A stretch of DNA of 64,000 nucleotides from Mycolicibacterium aubagnense (GCF_010730955.1 NZ_AP022577.1:744001-808000); one strand, 5' to 3'; counted from the stretch's first letter, positions 41,527-50,836 are shown. The notes: a model not told the origin generated them from the letters alone. Numbers and translations: made by a program.

Positions 41527-43254
41527 TCAGTGCTGCTCGATCGGATCGGGATGCCACGCCCACGGGGTGGCCGCGGTGCGCGGGAACAGCAGATCGACAA
41601 ATGCCTGTGCGGTCGGACGCGGCTCGTGATTCGCCAGGCCCGGACGCTCGTTCGCCTCGATGAAGACGTACTCCTCACCGCGCACCGTCGGCACGATCAG
41701 ATCGATTCCGGTCACCGGAATCTCGATGGCCTCCGCCACTTCCACGGCCACTTTCGCCAGCATGGGATTGAGCTCGTCGGTGACGTCGTGAATGGTGCCG
41801 CCGGTGTGCAGATTCGCGGTGTGGCGCACGATCAGTCGCTCATTGGCCGGCAGTACATCGTCCAGCTGCCAGCCTTCCTTGTGCACGGTGTCATCGGTGA
41901 TGCTGTCCAACGGGATCACCGACTCACCGTGCGTCGCCACCGATCGACGCCGGCTCTGCGCTTCGATCAGCTGCCGGATGGTGTGGGTGCCGGTGCCGAT
42001 CACCTCGGGTGGCCGGCGGATGGCCGCGGCGATCACCTTGCCGTCGATGACGACGATGCGCAGATCCTCACCCTCGCACCGCTCTTCGATGAGAACCTCG
42101 GGGCAGTGCTGCACGGCGAGTCCGATGGCGCGGTTCAGGTCGTCGGCTCCGGTGACCCCGACGGTGATGCCCGCCCCCTGTTCTCCACGGGCCGGTTTGA
42201 CGACGGCTGTCCCCACTTTTTCCAGGAAACGGCAGTCCTCGTCGGTGAAAGTCGCCGTGCAGCCTTCCGGTATGCGGATACCTGCGTCGGCGACGACGGA
42301 CCGGGCGACGCGCTTGTCGTCGCAGCGGCTCATCGCCACCGCGTTGGTCAGTTCGGACAGCGATTCGCGCGTGACGACGCTCGTACCGCCATGGGTGAGC
42401 CGAAGATAGCCGGCCTGTGCGTCGAGCACGTCCACCGCGATGCCCCGCAGGATCGCCTCGTCGGCGATGATGCGCGCGTACGGGTTCAGTTGTGCCAGCT
42501 GCTCTTCCGGTTTCACCGGGGCGAAAAGCGGTTCGTTGATGGCGTTCTTGCGTTTGATCCCGAGCACCGCGGGCACCCGCGTGAAGCCGATGCGCTCGTA
42601 CAGCGCGATGGCGCCGTCGTTGTCGTGCAGCACCGACAGATCCATCTGGGCCCGGCCGCGCCGGATGAACTCGTCGATCAACGAGCGCACCAGCAGGCCA
42701 CCGGTGCCGGGACGCGCCGCGGCCGGCTCGACTGCCAGGCACCACAAACTGGAGCCGTTCTCGGGATCACCGAACAATTGCGTGTGATCGATGCCCGTGA
42801 CCGTACCGACGATCTGGCCGCTCTGATCGTCGATGGCAACCAGGTACACCACCTGCGGCGCGGACTGGCTGTTGGCCCACATCAGTTCGCTGTCCGCCGG
42901 CACCATGTGGCACCGCGAGTAGATGTGATTGATGGCGACGCAGTCCTCGAACGAATTCACCTGGCGCACTGATAATCCCGGCACGTCGGGCGGCTGGTAC
43001 TGCATGGGCTTCGTCAGGTCGAGCCGGTAGGTGAAACTCGGGTCGATGAAGAACTCGTGGGGATGCAGCGCCACGAAGACGTGCGGCGCATCGAGATACA
43101 TCCCGATGTCTCGGCGCCCACTACCTTCCGCGCGCAGGGCGACGCCGAATTCGGCAGGGTCGCCGAACGTCTGGCCGAAGACCAGCCGTCCCCACCCGAG
43201 ATCCTGGACGACGCCCACCATGTCGCTGCCGGCGCTCCCGTTGTCCATGGTCAT
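41527..43254 (-). CDS. ngg: N-acetylglutaminylglutamine synthetase (GNAT + ATP-grasp)
   Basis: A 575-residue fusion. The N-terminal half is a GNAT acetyltransferase (LWCLAVEPAAARPGTGGLLVRSL, then DNDGAIALYERIGF). The C-terminal half is an ATP-grasp ligase (VGTAVVKPARGEQGAGITVGV, LIEERCEGEDLRIVVIDGKV, EYVFIEANERPGL). Together they acetylate glutamine and join a second glutamine, giving the dipeptide core of the osmolyte NAGGN in the cytosol. The start overlaps the end of the amidotransferase gene by four bases (ATGA). This combination is diagnostic of the pathway. Confidence 0.9.
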   Translation of the reverse strand: MTMDNGSAGSDMVGVVQDLGWGRLVFGQTFGDPAEFGVALRAEGSGRRDIGMYLDAPHVFVALHPHEFFIDPSFTYRLDLTKPMQYQPPDVPGLSVRQVNSFEDCVAINHIYSRCHMVPADSELMWANSQSAPQVVYLVAIDDQSGQIVGTVTGIDHTQLFGDPENGSSLWCLAVEPAAARPGTGGLLVRSLIDEFIRRGRAQMDLSVLHDNDGAIALYERIGFTRVPAVLGIKRKNAINEPLFAPVKPEEQLAQLNPYARIIADEAILRGIAVDVLDAQAGYLRLTHGGTSVVTRESLSELTNAVAMSRCDDKRVARSVVADAGIRIPEGCTATFTDEDCRFLEKVGTAVVKPARGEQGAGITVGVTGADDLNRAIGLAVQHCPEVLIEERCEGEDLRIVVIDGKVIAAAIRRPPEVIGTGTHTIRQLIEAQSRRRSVATHGESVIPLDSITDDTVHKEGWQLDDVLPANERLIVRHTANLHTGGTIHDVTDELNPMLAKVAVEVAEAIEIPVTGIDLIVPTVRGEEYVFIEANERPGLANHEPRPTAQAFVDLLFPRTAATPWAWHPDPIEQH

Positions 43255-45056
43255 GACCGGGCCGCCCCGTCAACGTGCTGGGCGAGCCAGAGTTCCAGCA
43301 ACCCGATCTGCCACAACGGATTCCCGCGCAGCGGGGTGAGACTGCCATTTGGATCGCGGAACATCTCGGTGACCACCTCCGGTGCGAACAGGCCGCGGTC
43401 GCGCGCGGGCCGGCTGTGCAGTGCGTCGCGGACCAGGTCCAGGTAGGGCCCGGCGAGATGCTTGAGCGCGGGCACGGGGAAGTAGCCCTTCGGCCGGTCG
43501 ATGACCTCGGCCGGGATGACCTTGCGCGCAGCGTCTTTCAGCACGCCTTTGCCGCCCTGCGCGGTCTTGAATTCCGGCGGACAGGTCGCCGCCAACTCGA
43601 CGAGTTCGTGGTCGAGGAAGGGCACCCGGCCTTCCAGTCCCCAGGCCATGGTCATGTTGTCGACCCGCTTGACCGGGTCGTCGACGAGCATGACGGTGGT
43701 GTCCAGCCGCAGCGCCCTATCGGTCGCAGTGGCCGCACCCGGATGGGTGAAATTCTGGAGGACGAACGCACCCGCGGAGTCGCGCTCGAGTTGCCACCGC
43801 GGCTGCAGCAGCCGGTTCACCGCGTCGTGGCTGCGGTCGAAGAATGCGCTCCGATAGCGCTGCAACGCGTCGGCCGGATCGTTGTCCACTGCGCCTGCCA
43901 TCGGCGGATACCAGTGATAACCGGCGAAGATCTCGTCGGCCCCCTGCCCGGACTGCACGACCTTCACATGTTGGCTGACTTCCTGCGACAGCAGGTAGAA
44001 CGCCACGCAGTCGTGGCTCATCATCGGCTCGCTCATGGCGTCGATGGCACCCGAGAGCGCGGGCAGCATGCGTGACGAGTCGACGCGAATCTGGTGGTGG
44101 TCGGTGTCGAACTGGCGGGCGATGACATCCGAGTACTTGAACTCGTCGCCTTCTTCCCCGCCGGCGGCTTCGAACCCGATGGAGAACGTGGCCAGGCCGT
44201 GCTGGCCGGCCTCGGCGAGCAAGCCGACGATCAAGCTGGAGTCAAGGCCACCGGAGAGCAGGCAGCCCACCGGCACGTCGGCGACCAGTCGGCGTTCGAC
44301 CGCGGTGCGCAGTGCCGCCAGCACGGCGTCCCGCCAGTCGTTCTCGGTCCAGTCGGCCCGCTCTGGCGACCGCTCGAAAATCGGTTCCCAGTAGGTCTTT
44401 TCGGTGCGCTTGCCATCGCGTTCGATGCGCATGATGGTGCCCGGTGGCAGCTTCTGCACACCGCGCAGGATGGTGCGCGGGGCAGGCACGACCGAGTGAA
44501 AGCTCAGATAGTGTTGCAGGGCAACCGGATCGAGCTCGGTATCGACGCCACCCCCGGCGACGAGTGCCGGCAGTGACGACGCGAAACGCAGCGCTCCCTC
44601 GCCGGCCTCACACCAGTACAGCGGCTTGACGCCCAAGCGGTCGCGCGCCAGCAGCACGCGGCCGGTTTCTATCTCCGCGACGGCGAACGCGAACATTCCG
44701 TAGAGGTGCTCGACGACCCGCTCGCCCCACTCCTGGTACCCCTTCAGCACCACCTCGGTGTCACTGTGGGAGAAGAAGCGGTATCCCTTGCCCGAAAGTT
44801 CTTTGCGCAGTTGGGGATAGTTGTAGATGCAGCCGTTGAACACGACGGTGAGCCCGAGCTCCGGATCGTGCATGGGCTGGTGTCCGTGACTGGACAGATC
44901 GATGATGGCCAGACGCCGGTGGCCCAGCGCCACCCCGTCCCGCACCCACAAACCGCTACTGTCCGGGCCCCGCGATGCCAAACGGTCGGTCATGGCAGCC
45001 ACTGCCGCCAGATCAGCACCACGGCGCCAGGCGATTTCGCCGGCAATGCCGCACAT
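43251..45056 (-). CDS. asnO: N-acetylglutaminylglutamine amidotransferase (asparagine synthase-like)
   Basis: A 601-residue class II glutamine amidotransferase. It begins MCGIAGE, with Cys2 as nucleophile, and shows the AsnB-type synthetase domain with SGGLDSSLIVGLL (PP-loop ATP site), QGADEIFAGYHWYP and GLEGRVPFLDHELVELA. In this operon it amidates the C-terminus of acetylglutaminylglutamine to give NAGGN. GGGAG precedes the ATG at 45056. First gene of the operon with ngg and the M42 peptidase. General AsnB is an alternative in isolation, but the two neighbours settle it. Confidence 0.9.
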   Translation of the reverse strand: MCGIAGEIAWRRGADLAAVAAMTDRLASRGPDSSGLWVRDGVALGHRRLAIIDLSSHGHQPMHDPELGLTVVFNGCIYNYPQLRKELSGKGYRFFSHSDTEVVLKGYQEWGERVVEHLYGMFAFAVAEIETGRVLLARDRLGVKPLYWCEAGEGALRFASSLPALVAGGGVDTELDPVALQHYLSFHSVVPAPRTILRGVQKLPPGTIMRIERDGKRTEKTYWEPIFERSPERADWTENDWRDAVLAALRTAVERRLVADVPVGCLLSGGLDSSLIVGLLAEAGQHGLATFSIGFEAAGGEEGDEFKYSDVIARQFDTDHHQIRVDSSRMLPALSGAIDAMSEPMMSHDCVAFYLLSQEVSQHVKVVQSGQGADEIFAGYHWYPPMAGAVDNDPADALQRYRSAFFDRSHDAVNRLLQPRWQLERDSAGAFVLQNFTHPGAATATDRALRLDTTVMLVDDPVKRVDNMTMAWGLEGRVPFLDHELVELAATCPPEFKTAQGGKGVLKDAARKVIPAEVIDRPKGYFPVPALKHLAGPYLDLVRDALHSRPARDRGLFAPEVVTEMFRDPNGSLTPLRGNPLWQIGLLELWLAQHVDGAARS

Positions 45057-45358
45057 GGTGGAAGTCAGCTCCCTTGGTGGACGTCTCCGGCTCCACCGTA
45101 CCCGATGTTCACCGTCGACGTAATGATCAATCAAATATGCACTGCTGCACGATGTTTGCTCGTATGGGTTTCAGCGATCCGATTGACGGACCGGGAAATA
45201 CCCGAACCGGAAGCCCTGTTCCGGCCGCATCAGCTGCGATTCTTCGTTGATTTCCAATCGATTTCAGTGACCAAAGTCCGGTTAGTCGGCTACCGACCTT
45301 CGCGGTAGCCGACTAACCTCGTCAAAATGTCTGTGCCACTGCCCCTTTGGCGAGTGGA
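45057..45358. promoter_or_regulatory. Upstream region of the NAGGN operon
   Basis: A 302-base gap. The part next to asnO (about 45110-45270) is AT-rich and probably carries the operon promoter. The part near 45281-45319 is a perfect hairpin ending the upstream small gene. No open frame with coding character. Confidence 0.5.
45281..45319 (-). terminator. Perfect 16-base terminator stem
   Basis: GGTTAGTCGGCTACCG pairs perfectly with its complement at 45304-45319 across a seven-base loop. It lies 40 bases past the stop of the 79-residue protein gene and isolates it from the NAGGN operon. Confidence 0.78.
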
Positions 45359-45598
45359 TTACGAGATGGCGATGCTGTACTCAGTTGCGACAGCCGCGTC
45401 CCGCACCCCCTGCGAGCCCAGTCGCGGCACGGACAACGTGAAGCCGGCGGCCACCGAAGGTATCGCGTCTCGCGGGTCGACCCGCACCGGTTGAGTACCG
45501 ACCATCACGGCCAGTGCCCCCAGCGCCATCGCCACTCCCGCACCGATCGCCGCCAAGCGTCGCATCCGCCGTATTGAGTTGTACGTCGAGTCCGTCAA
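45359..45598 (-). CDS. Small membrane-anchored or exported protein under SigF-type control
   Basis: A 79-residue protein. A TTG at 45598 follows GGGGAGAAG at good spacing; an ATG at 45565 would give 68 residues. One hydrophobic segment (LAAIGAGVAMALGALAVMV) is either a signal or an anchor; about 40 residues remain outside (VPRLGSQGVRDAAVATEYSIAIS). No family recognised. A perfect SigF-type promoter upstream and a strong terminator downstream make it a plausible single-gene unit. Confidence 0.6.
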   Translation of the reverse strand: MTDSTYNSIRRMRRLAAIGAGVAMALGALAVMVGTQPVRVDPRDAIPSVAAGFTLSVPRLGSQGVRDAAVATEYSIAIS

Positions 45599-45668
45599 GG
45601 ACTTCTCCCCTCCTGGCTTCGCTCGATCAACCGAGGACAACAGGCTGGCTCCGCCCTCGGCTGTCAGG

Positions 45669-45694
45669 TACCCGGGTAGGCCGGAGGCTAAACC
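45669..45694 (-). promoter_or_regulatory. SigF-type promoter
   Basis: On the minus strand GGTTT (45694-45690), 16 bases, GGGTA (45673-45669), identical in layout to the promoter at 39679. It lies about 70 bases upstream of the small membrane protein. Confidence 0.65.
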
Positions 45695-45838
45695 CCGGAA
45701 CCGCAGACGGCCGCCGAATCGCAGGCACACTGGGCCGCTCGCCGCTGTCCTACGTGCAGTCGACCGGCGTGGGGCTGGCGGTTGCCGCGTTCTTCGGTTT
45801 GGCGTACCTCACCATCTGGTCACTCAACGGCTTGCGCC

Positions 45839-46525
45839 TCAGCGCGAATCCAGGAAGGTGATGACCGCCAGCACCCGGCGATGATCCTCACCGGTGTCGG
45901 GCAGATTCAGCTTGCTGAGGATGCTGCGGACGTGCTTCTCGACGGTACCTTCGGTCACCCAGAGCTGATGGCCGATGCCGGCGTTCGACCGGCCCTCGGC
46001 CATCAACGCCAGCACCTCGTGCTCACGCTCGGTCAGCACGGCCAGCGGGTCTTCACGGCGCTGCGCCGCGAACAGTTCCTGGACGAGCGCGGGGTCCACC
46101 ACCGACGCGCCATTGATGATGCGGTGCAGCGTCTCCAGGAAGTCGGACACATCGACGACACGGCTCTTGAGCAGGTAACCGATGCGCCGACCCCCGCCGA
46201 GCAGCTCCATCGCATGCTCGACATCGACGTGCGCCGACAGCACCAGGATCGCGACATCCGGTAACTCGCCGCGGATCACCTTGGCCGCGTCCAGCCCCTC
46301 GGTCGTATGCGTCGGCGGCATCCGAATGTCCGTCAGCACCAGGTCAGGCACGGTCTCCCTGACCAAGGTGAGCAACTCGCCGCTGTCACTCGCCTGTCCG
46401 ACCACGGTGAAACCCGCTCCGGTCAGCAGGCTTGCCACGCCTTCCCGGAGCAGCACGTCGTCGTCCGCGACGACGACGCGCGCCCCCTCCTTCGCGCCTA
46501 CTGCGTCCACGTATGTCCTGTTCAT
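45839..46525 (-). CDS. NarL/LuxR-type response regulator
   Basis: A 228-residue regulator. The receiver domain has VVVADDDVLLREG (acidic pair), LVLTDIRMP with the phospho-accepting aspartate and YLLKSRV with the conserved lysine. The C-terminal LuxR domain has LTEREHEVLALMAEGRSNAGIGHQLWVTEGTVEKHV. Its likely partner is the GAF histidine kinase at 47337, which is of the matching HisKA_3 type and lies beyond two small secreted protein genes. Confidence 0.9.
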   Translation of the reverse strand: MNRTYVDAVGAKEGARVVVADDDVLLREGVASLLTGAGFTVVGQASDSGELLTLVRETVPDLVLTDIRMPPTHTTEGLDAAKVIRGELPDVAILVLSAHVDVEHAMELLGGGRRIGYLLKSRVVDVSDFLETLHRIINGASVVDPALVQELFAAQRREDPLAVLTEREHEVLALMAEGRSNAGIGHQLWVTEGTVEKHVRSILSKLNLPDTGEDHRRVLAVITFLDSR

Positions 46526-46784
46526 CTCGACCCGGTGGCGGCCGCGCGCGTCAGACGCCGGACGTGCCGCTCAGTGCGTACATCTTGCCTCGCCGTCGGC
46601 CGGCGTCGCTCGCGGTCCTGTGAATCGGCCCCCGACCCGCTGACAGGGGGCTCGAATAGCAGCTAGCCCTACCGCCGAATTGGGCGCTGGCAGTGACGAC
46701 GGCGACGACATTCCGGAGCAATGTGAATACCAGCCGGACACGGCCAATCACCGTCAACAGAACACCGAAAGCTGGTAGAGGACA

Positions 46785-47018
46785 ATGCATATCACTCGCA
46801 CCCGGATCATCCCGCTGGCCGCGACGGCAGCCGCCGCACTGGCCATCGTCGCCGCACCGACCGCGGCGGCCGCCACCCTGCCCACGGGAGCCACCGTCAC
46901 CCAGAGCAACGGCAACGCCCAGATCGTGGCGACCCCGGGTCCGGCCGCCCAGCAGGCCGGCCAACTGCAGCAGCCCTTCGGCGGCGACTACGGATTCCTG
47001 CTGTTCCGCAACCACTGA
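46785..47018 (+). CDS. Tiny secreted protein
   Basis: A 77-residue protein starting at ATG 46785 after AGAGG. The signal peptide ends around TAAAA-TLP, leaving about 45 residues (ATVTQSNGNAQIVATPGPAAQQ, ending FGGDYGFLLFRNH). No domain. It lies between the response regulator and the histidine kinase and may be a target or signal of that system. Confidence 0.65.
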   Translation: MHITRTRIIPLAATAAAALAIVAAPTAAAATLPTGATVTQSNGNAQIVATPGPAAQQAGQLQQPFGGDYGFLLFRNH

Positions 47019-47061
47019 CCTGACCCTTAACGCCCCACCGAGCCGGAAGCGAGCACCGATC

Positions 47062-47253
47062 ATGAAGAACACCCTGAAGCGCGTCACCGTGTGGTTGTCC
47101 ATCGCCGCGGTCGGCGGGGCACTTGTGGCCGCGCCGGTCGCTGCCGCAGACACCAACCCGACCGTCCCCAACGGCACCGATTCCTACAGCCAGTACCAGA
47201 ACGGCGAACACAACTCGAACGCGCCGGCAGGCCACGTCGACCAGTCGTTCTGA
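47062..47253 (+). CDS. Tiny secreted protein
   Basis: A 63-residue protein starting at ATG 47062. The signal peptide ends APVAAA-DTN; the mature 35 residues are polar (DSYSQYQNGEHNSNAPAGH, end DQSF). Similar short tails occur in other small mycobacterial exported proteins. It follows the 77-residue gene by 43 bases and may be co-transcribed with it. Confidence 0.62.
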   Translation: MKNTLKRVTVWLSIAAVGGALVAAPVAAADTNPTVPNGTDSYSQYQNGEHNSNAPAGHVDQSF

Positions 47254-47336
47254 TACTCCGGTCCACTCACCGCCGATACCGTCCTGGCCGCGACTAGGGT
47301 CGTTGACTGAACACGGGACCAGGCGGGAGGCGGCGG

Positions 47337-48890
47337 ATGAATCCGGCACGATGGAACCCCGCCGTCTCCACGCCACCGTGGTACGTCGGGCTGTTGGTCG
47401 CCGCGGGGCTGATCACCGCCGAGGTCGCCGTGGTCCGGCTGCTGCGCGATCCCCCGCCGCACGGCACCTATGCCATCGTCTTCATGTTCGGCGTGCTGAT
47501 CATGAGCGCCGGCTGGGGTCTGGGCCTGTCCCTGCTGACCACTGTCGCGAGCGCTTTGGCCTATCTGCAGGTGCATCTGGACGGCGGCCCCCTGCTGCCC
47601 CTCAAACCGATCGATGTGCTGACACTGTCGGTTTTTCTCCCCATCGCCGGCCTGGCGAATGTCCTTGGCTGGCAACTGCGTACCCGCGCCCGCGACGCGC
47701 ATCGGAACTGGCAGGTCGCGACCGGAGCCACCGAACGAGTGCGGGAACTCGCCGAGCAGCAGGGGGCGCTGCGGCGCATTGCCACCCTGATCGCGGAAGG
47801 CAGATCACCGGCCGACGTACTGTCGAGCGTGGCCGACGAGGTCGCCGCGGTGCTGCACGTCCGCAACGCCGGGCTCGTCCGCTACGAGCCGGGCGGCACC
47901 GCGACTCTTGTTGCCGTGCATGACGAGCCGGGGCTCGGGGCCGTGCCCGTCGGGACCACGTTCCCCCTCGACGGTGACGACGTCATCGCGATGGTCCGGA
48001 CAACGGGGCGCCCGGCGCGCATGGACACGCACGAAGACGCCGGGGGTTCGACGGCGGCGCTTGTCCGCGATCTCGGCCTGCAAGCATGCGTCGGCGTACC
48101 CGTCACGGTCGACGGACAGCTCTGGGGCGCAATGATTGTCGGCACATCCGGTTCGGACGCCCTGCCGGCCGACACCGAAGAATACGTGTCGGATTTCGCC
48201 GAACTCATCGCCACGGCCATCGCGAACGCCCACGCGCGCGCCGAGCTGGTGGCGTCGCGCGCCCGTATCGTGACCGCCTCGGACAATGCCCGCCGCGGCA
48301 TCGAACGCGATCTGCACGACGGCGCGCAGCAGCGGCTGGTCACCCTGGCCCTGCAGGTCCGCACCCTGCAGATGGCGATCCCGGAGGATCCCGCGGAACT
48401 CCGGTCCAGGATCGCCGGGATCGGCGACGGCCTGCGCACCGCCAGCGACGAGCTGCGCGAGCTGGCGCACGGGGTGCATCCCGCGATCCTGTCCCGCGGC
48501 GGGCTGCGTCCCGCGCTGCGCGACCTCGGCCGTCGGGCGCCGCTGCCGGTCGAAGTCCACGTCGACGTCCCGGTGCGACTGCCGCAAGCTGTCGAGATCG
48601 CCGCGTACTACACCGTCGCCGAAGCCCTCACCAATGCCGCCAAGCACGCCCGGGCTTCCGTGGTCACCGTGAACGTCGACACCGACGCCACGTCCTTGCG
48701 CATCTCGGTTGCCGACGACGGCGTCGGTGGCGCCGCTCTCGACGCCGGTAGTGGGCTGGTGGGCCTCGAGGACCGCGTGGCCGCACTCGGCGGCAAGCTG
48801 CACCTGTCGAGCGCCGCGGGCGTCGGTACGACACTGCTCGCCGAGATGCCGCTGGACGAGGCAGTCGCCGCCGGCACAGATACCCGCTAG
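47337..48890 (+). CDS. GAF-domain sensor histidine kinase (HisKA_3)
   Basis: A 517-residue membrane sensor. Three or four N-terminal helices of DUF4118 type are followed by a GAF domain (ADVLSSVADEVAAVLHVRNAGLVRYEP to LWGAMIVGTS), then a HisKA_3 dimer region with the phospho-accepting histidine in ERDLHDGAQQRLV, and an ATPase domain (VAEALTNAAKHARA, VADDGVGGA, GLVGLEDRVAALGG). GGAGG lies 7-8 bases upstream of the ATG. It probably phosphorylates the LuxR-type regulator at 45839 and perhaps the receiver that follows. Confidence 0.9.
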   Translation: MNPARWNPAVSTPPWYVGLLVAAGLITAEVAVVRLLRDPPPHGTYAIVFMFGVLIMSAGWGLGLSLLTTVASALAYLQVHLDGGPLLPLKPIDVLTLSVFLPIAGLANVLGWQLRTRARDAHRNWQVATGATERVRELAEQQGALRRIATLIAEGRSPADVLSSVADEVAAVLHVRNAGLVRYEPGGTATLVAVHDEPGLGAVPVGTTFPLDGDDVIAMVRTTGRPARMDTHEDAGGSTAALVRDLGLQACVGVPVTVDGQLWGAMIVGTSGSDALPADTEEYVSDFAELIATAIANAHARAELVASRARIVTASDNARRGIERDLHDGAQQRLVTLALQVRTLQMAIPEDPAELRSRIAGIGDGLRTASDELRELAHGVHPAILSRGGLRPALRDLGRRAPLPVEVHVDVPVRLPQAVEIAAYYTVAEALTNAAKHARASVVTVNVDTDATSLRISVADDGVGGAALDAGSGLVGLEDRVAALGGKLHLSSAAGVGTTLLAEMPLDEAVAAGTDTR

Positions 48891-48931
48891 CAGGAATGCC
48901 TGGCCGGGATCATTCGGCGACAATGCAATAC

Positions 48932-49303
48932 ATGACGAACCGCCGATCTCTGCGCTGCGTCATCGTCGACGACAATGCCGACTACCTGGCCGCGGCGACA
49001 GCGCTCCTGCAGCAGGACGGCATCGAGGTCATCGGTACGGCGCAGTCGGTGTCGGACGCGATGCACACCGTCGAAAGCCTCCAACCAGACGTCGCGCTGG
49101 TGGATGTGCACCTCGGCGAGGAATGCGGGTTCGACCTCATTGAGCAGTTGCACACCCGCGCCGACACCGCCGGCGTGACGGCGATCCTCACCTCGACCCT
49201 CACCGAACTGCCTGTCGCCGATCTCTCCGCCACCGGCACGCCACCGAGGTTCCTGCCGAAACTCGATCTCTCGGGTGACGCCATCCGCGCGCTCATCGTC
49301 TGA
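48932..49303 (+). CDS. Stand-alone receiver-domain protein
   Basis: A 123-residue receiver domain without output. It has CVIVDDNADYLAA, VALVDVHLGEECG with the phosphorylatable aspartate, and LPKLDLSG with the lysine. ATG 48932 (MTNRRS) is preferred; starts 9 and 36 bases earlier are possible. It follows the histidine kinase by about 40 bases and may act as a phosphate sink or as an intermediate to another protein. Confidence 0.82.
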   Translation: MTNRRSLRCVIVDDNADYLAAATALLQQDGIEVIGTAQSVSDAMHTVESLQPDVALVDVHLGEECGFDLIEQLHTRADTAGVTAILTSTLTELPVADLSATGTPPRFLPKLDLSGDAIRALIV

Positions 49304-49347
49304 CCACACCGCAACACCTCACACACCCGAAACGGCCCGGCAACGGC

Positions 49348-50727
49348 TCAGTGCGGAGCAACCGGGCACCGCGGCTGCGAGGTATCGGCTGCCTCAGCAA
49401 CCTGGTGCCGCGCGCGGACGGTGATGCGGGCGCCGCGGTCTGGAATCAGCGTGACGTGCTTGAGCCGCTGCCTCTCGCCCGCCGCGGCCGTGGTCTGCAG
49501 CTCAGTTCGGCGCAACACCTCCCGCAATACCACCCGCATTTCGACGAGCGCGAACGTCGCGCCCAGACAGCGGCGGTTCCCGCCGCCGAACGGTAGCCAC
49601 GTGGTCGGTCCGGGGATGGTGCCGACCATCCGGTCCGGGTCGAAACGCTCCGGGTTGACGTACTGGTCGGCGCTGGCATGGACCAGGCCGACGCCCGGCG
49701 CGACCATCACGCCCGTGGGCAACCGGTATCCACCGATCTCCACGGGCTCGGTCAGCACCCGGCCGACGTCGTAGACCACTGGCCGGACCCGCAGAATCTC
49801 CCGAACGATCGCATCGAGATACCCGTCGCCGGCCGGATCCCCGGCAGCACTCGCGTGGGCAGCCGCCACCGCCTTGTCCAGGACGTCGGGGTGCCGCGTC
49901 AGTCGTTCCAGTGTCCAGGACAGGGCGGTTGCGGTGGTGTCGTGACCGGCGGCCAGCAGCGTCATCAATTGGTCGCGCAGTTCGCGATCGGTGATGTGCC
50001 GGCCGTCCTCGTCGGCTGCCCGGATCAGCATTGCCAGGACGTCGGTGCGCTGAGCCAGCATCGGGTCGGCCCGCCGCTCGGCGATTTCGGCGTAGATCAG
50101 CTTGTCGGCTTGGGCCAGCCGCTTCCGCACGAGGGTCCACGGCCACACGCGGTACAGCTCGGGCCGCGCGATCGACAGTGCGGCAAACCAGTTCACATCC
50201 AGGAGCTTCGGCATCGCCGTACGCAACGCGGCCAGGCGGTCCGGATCGGTCGCGCCGATCACGGTTTGCAGGATCACTTCGAGCGTGAGTGCCGACATGT
50301 GCGGCGCCACCGCGAATTCTGTTCGGAGAGGCCAGTTCTCGATGGACTCCGCAGCGATGGCGGCCATGGCTGCCGTCTGCCGGTCGACGGCGCCGCGGGT
50401 GAACGGTGGGAGCATCAACCGCCGCCGGTCCGCGTGCACCTCGTCGTCCACGACGAGCACCGAATGCTCGCCCACCAGCCCGATCAGCATCGAATTCGCC
50501 TCGCCCGCATGGAAAATAGCCGGGTCGCCGGCAAAGACCTGTTTGATGTGGTCAGGATCGGTGACATAGACGACGGTGCCCATGGCGGCGATCCGCAAGG
50601 TGAACATCGTGCCGTATCGCCGTTCGCATCTGGAGACAAAACCGGGCCAGTCCCGCAGCAGGAACGCGGCCTGAGCTGCCGCCGGCAGCCGCGGCCCCGG
50701 AGGCAGATCCGTTCCTCGATGACGCAT
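49348..50727 (-). CDS. Cytochrome P450
   Basis: A 459-residue P450. The I-helix has AGHDTTATA, the K-helix EILRVRP (ExxR), the meander NPERFDPDRM and the haem loop FGGGNRRCLG with the ligand cysteine. It is soluble, as is usual for mycobacteria, and resembles the CYP135/CYP138-like group by eye. GGGGGTGAG lies upstream of the ATG. It is divergent from an FHA protein gene. No ferredoxin gene is adjacent, but the neighbouring membrane protein carries redox modules. Substrate unknown. Confidence 0.9.
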   Translation of the reverse strand: MRHRGTDLPPGPRLPAAAQAAFLLRDWPGFVSRCERRYGTMFTLRIAAMGTVVYVTDPDHIKQVFAGDPAIFHAGEANSMLIGLVGEHSVLVVDDEVHADRRRLMLPPFTRGAVDRQTAAMAAIAAESIENWPLRTEFAVAPHMSALTLEVILQTVIGATDPDRLAALRTAMPKLLDVNWFAALSIARPELYRVWPWTLVRKRLAQADKLIYAEIAERRADPMLAQRTDVLAMLIRAADEDGRHITDRELRDQLMTLLAAGHDTTATALSWTLERLTRHPDVLDKAVAAAHASAAGDPAGDGYLDAIVREILRVRPVVYDVGRVLTEPVEIGGYRLPTGVMVAPGVGLVHASADQYVNPERFDPDRMVGTIPGPTTWLPFGGGNRRCLGATFALVEMRVVLREVLRRTELQTTAAAGERQRLKHVTLIPDRGARITVRARHQVAEAADTSQPRCPVAPH

Positions 50728-50836
50728 GGTTGCTCACCCCCATCGGTAAACCGACTCTACCCATTTGCCGCATGGCATGGGGGCGGACGCTGACCTATCA
50801 TCAGCATCTGCGGCAAACTACCGAGGCGGCGACAAG

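Noticed and set aside
45754..45861. Possible 35-residue single-helix peptide on the plus strand
   Set aside because: It reads like a membrane helix (AVAAFFGLAYLTIW), but it has only a GTG start, no ribosome binding site and a 3' end overlapping the response regulator gene.
46551..47177. 208-residue frame on the minus strand
   Set aside because: It is antisense to the two tiny secreted protein genes, which have signal peptides; its composition is that of a shadow.
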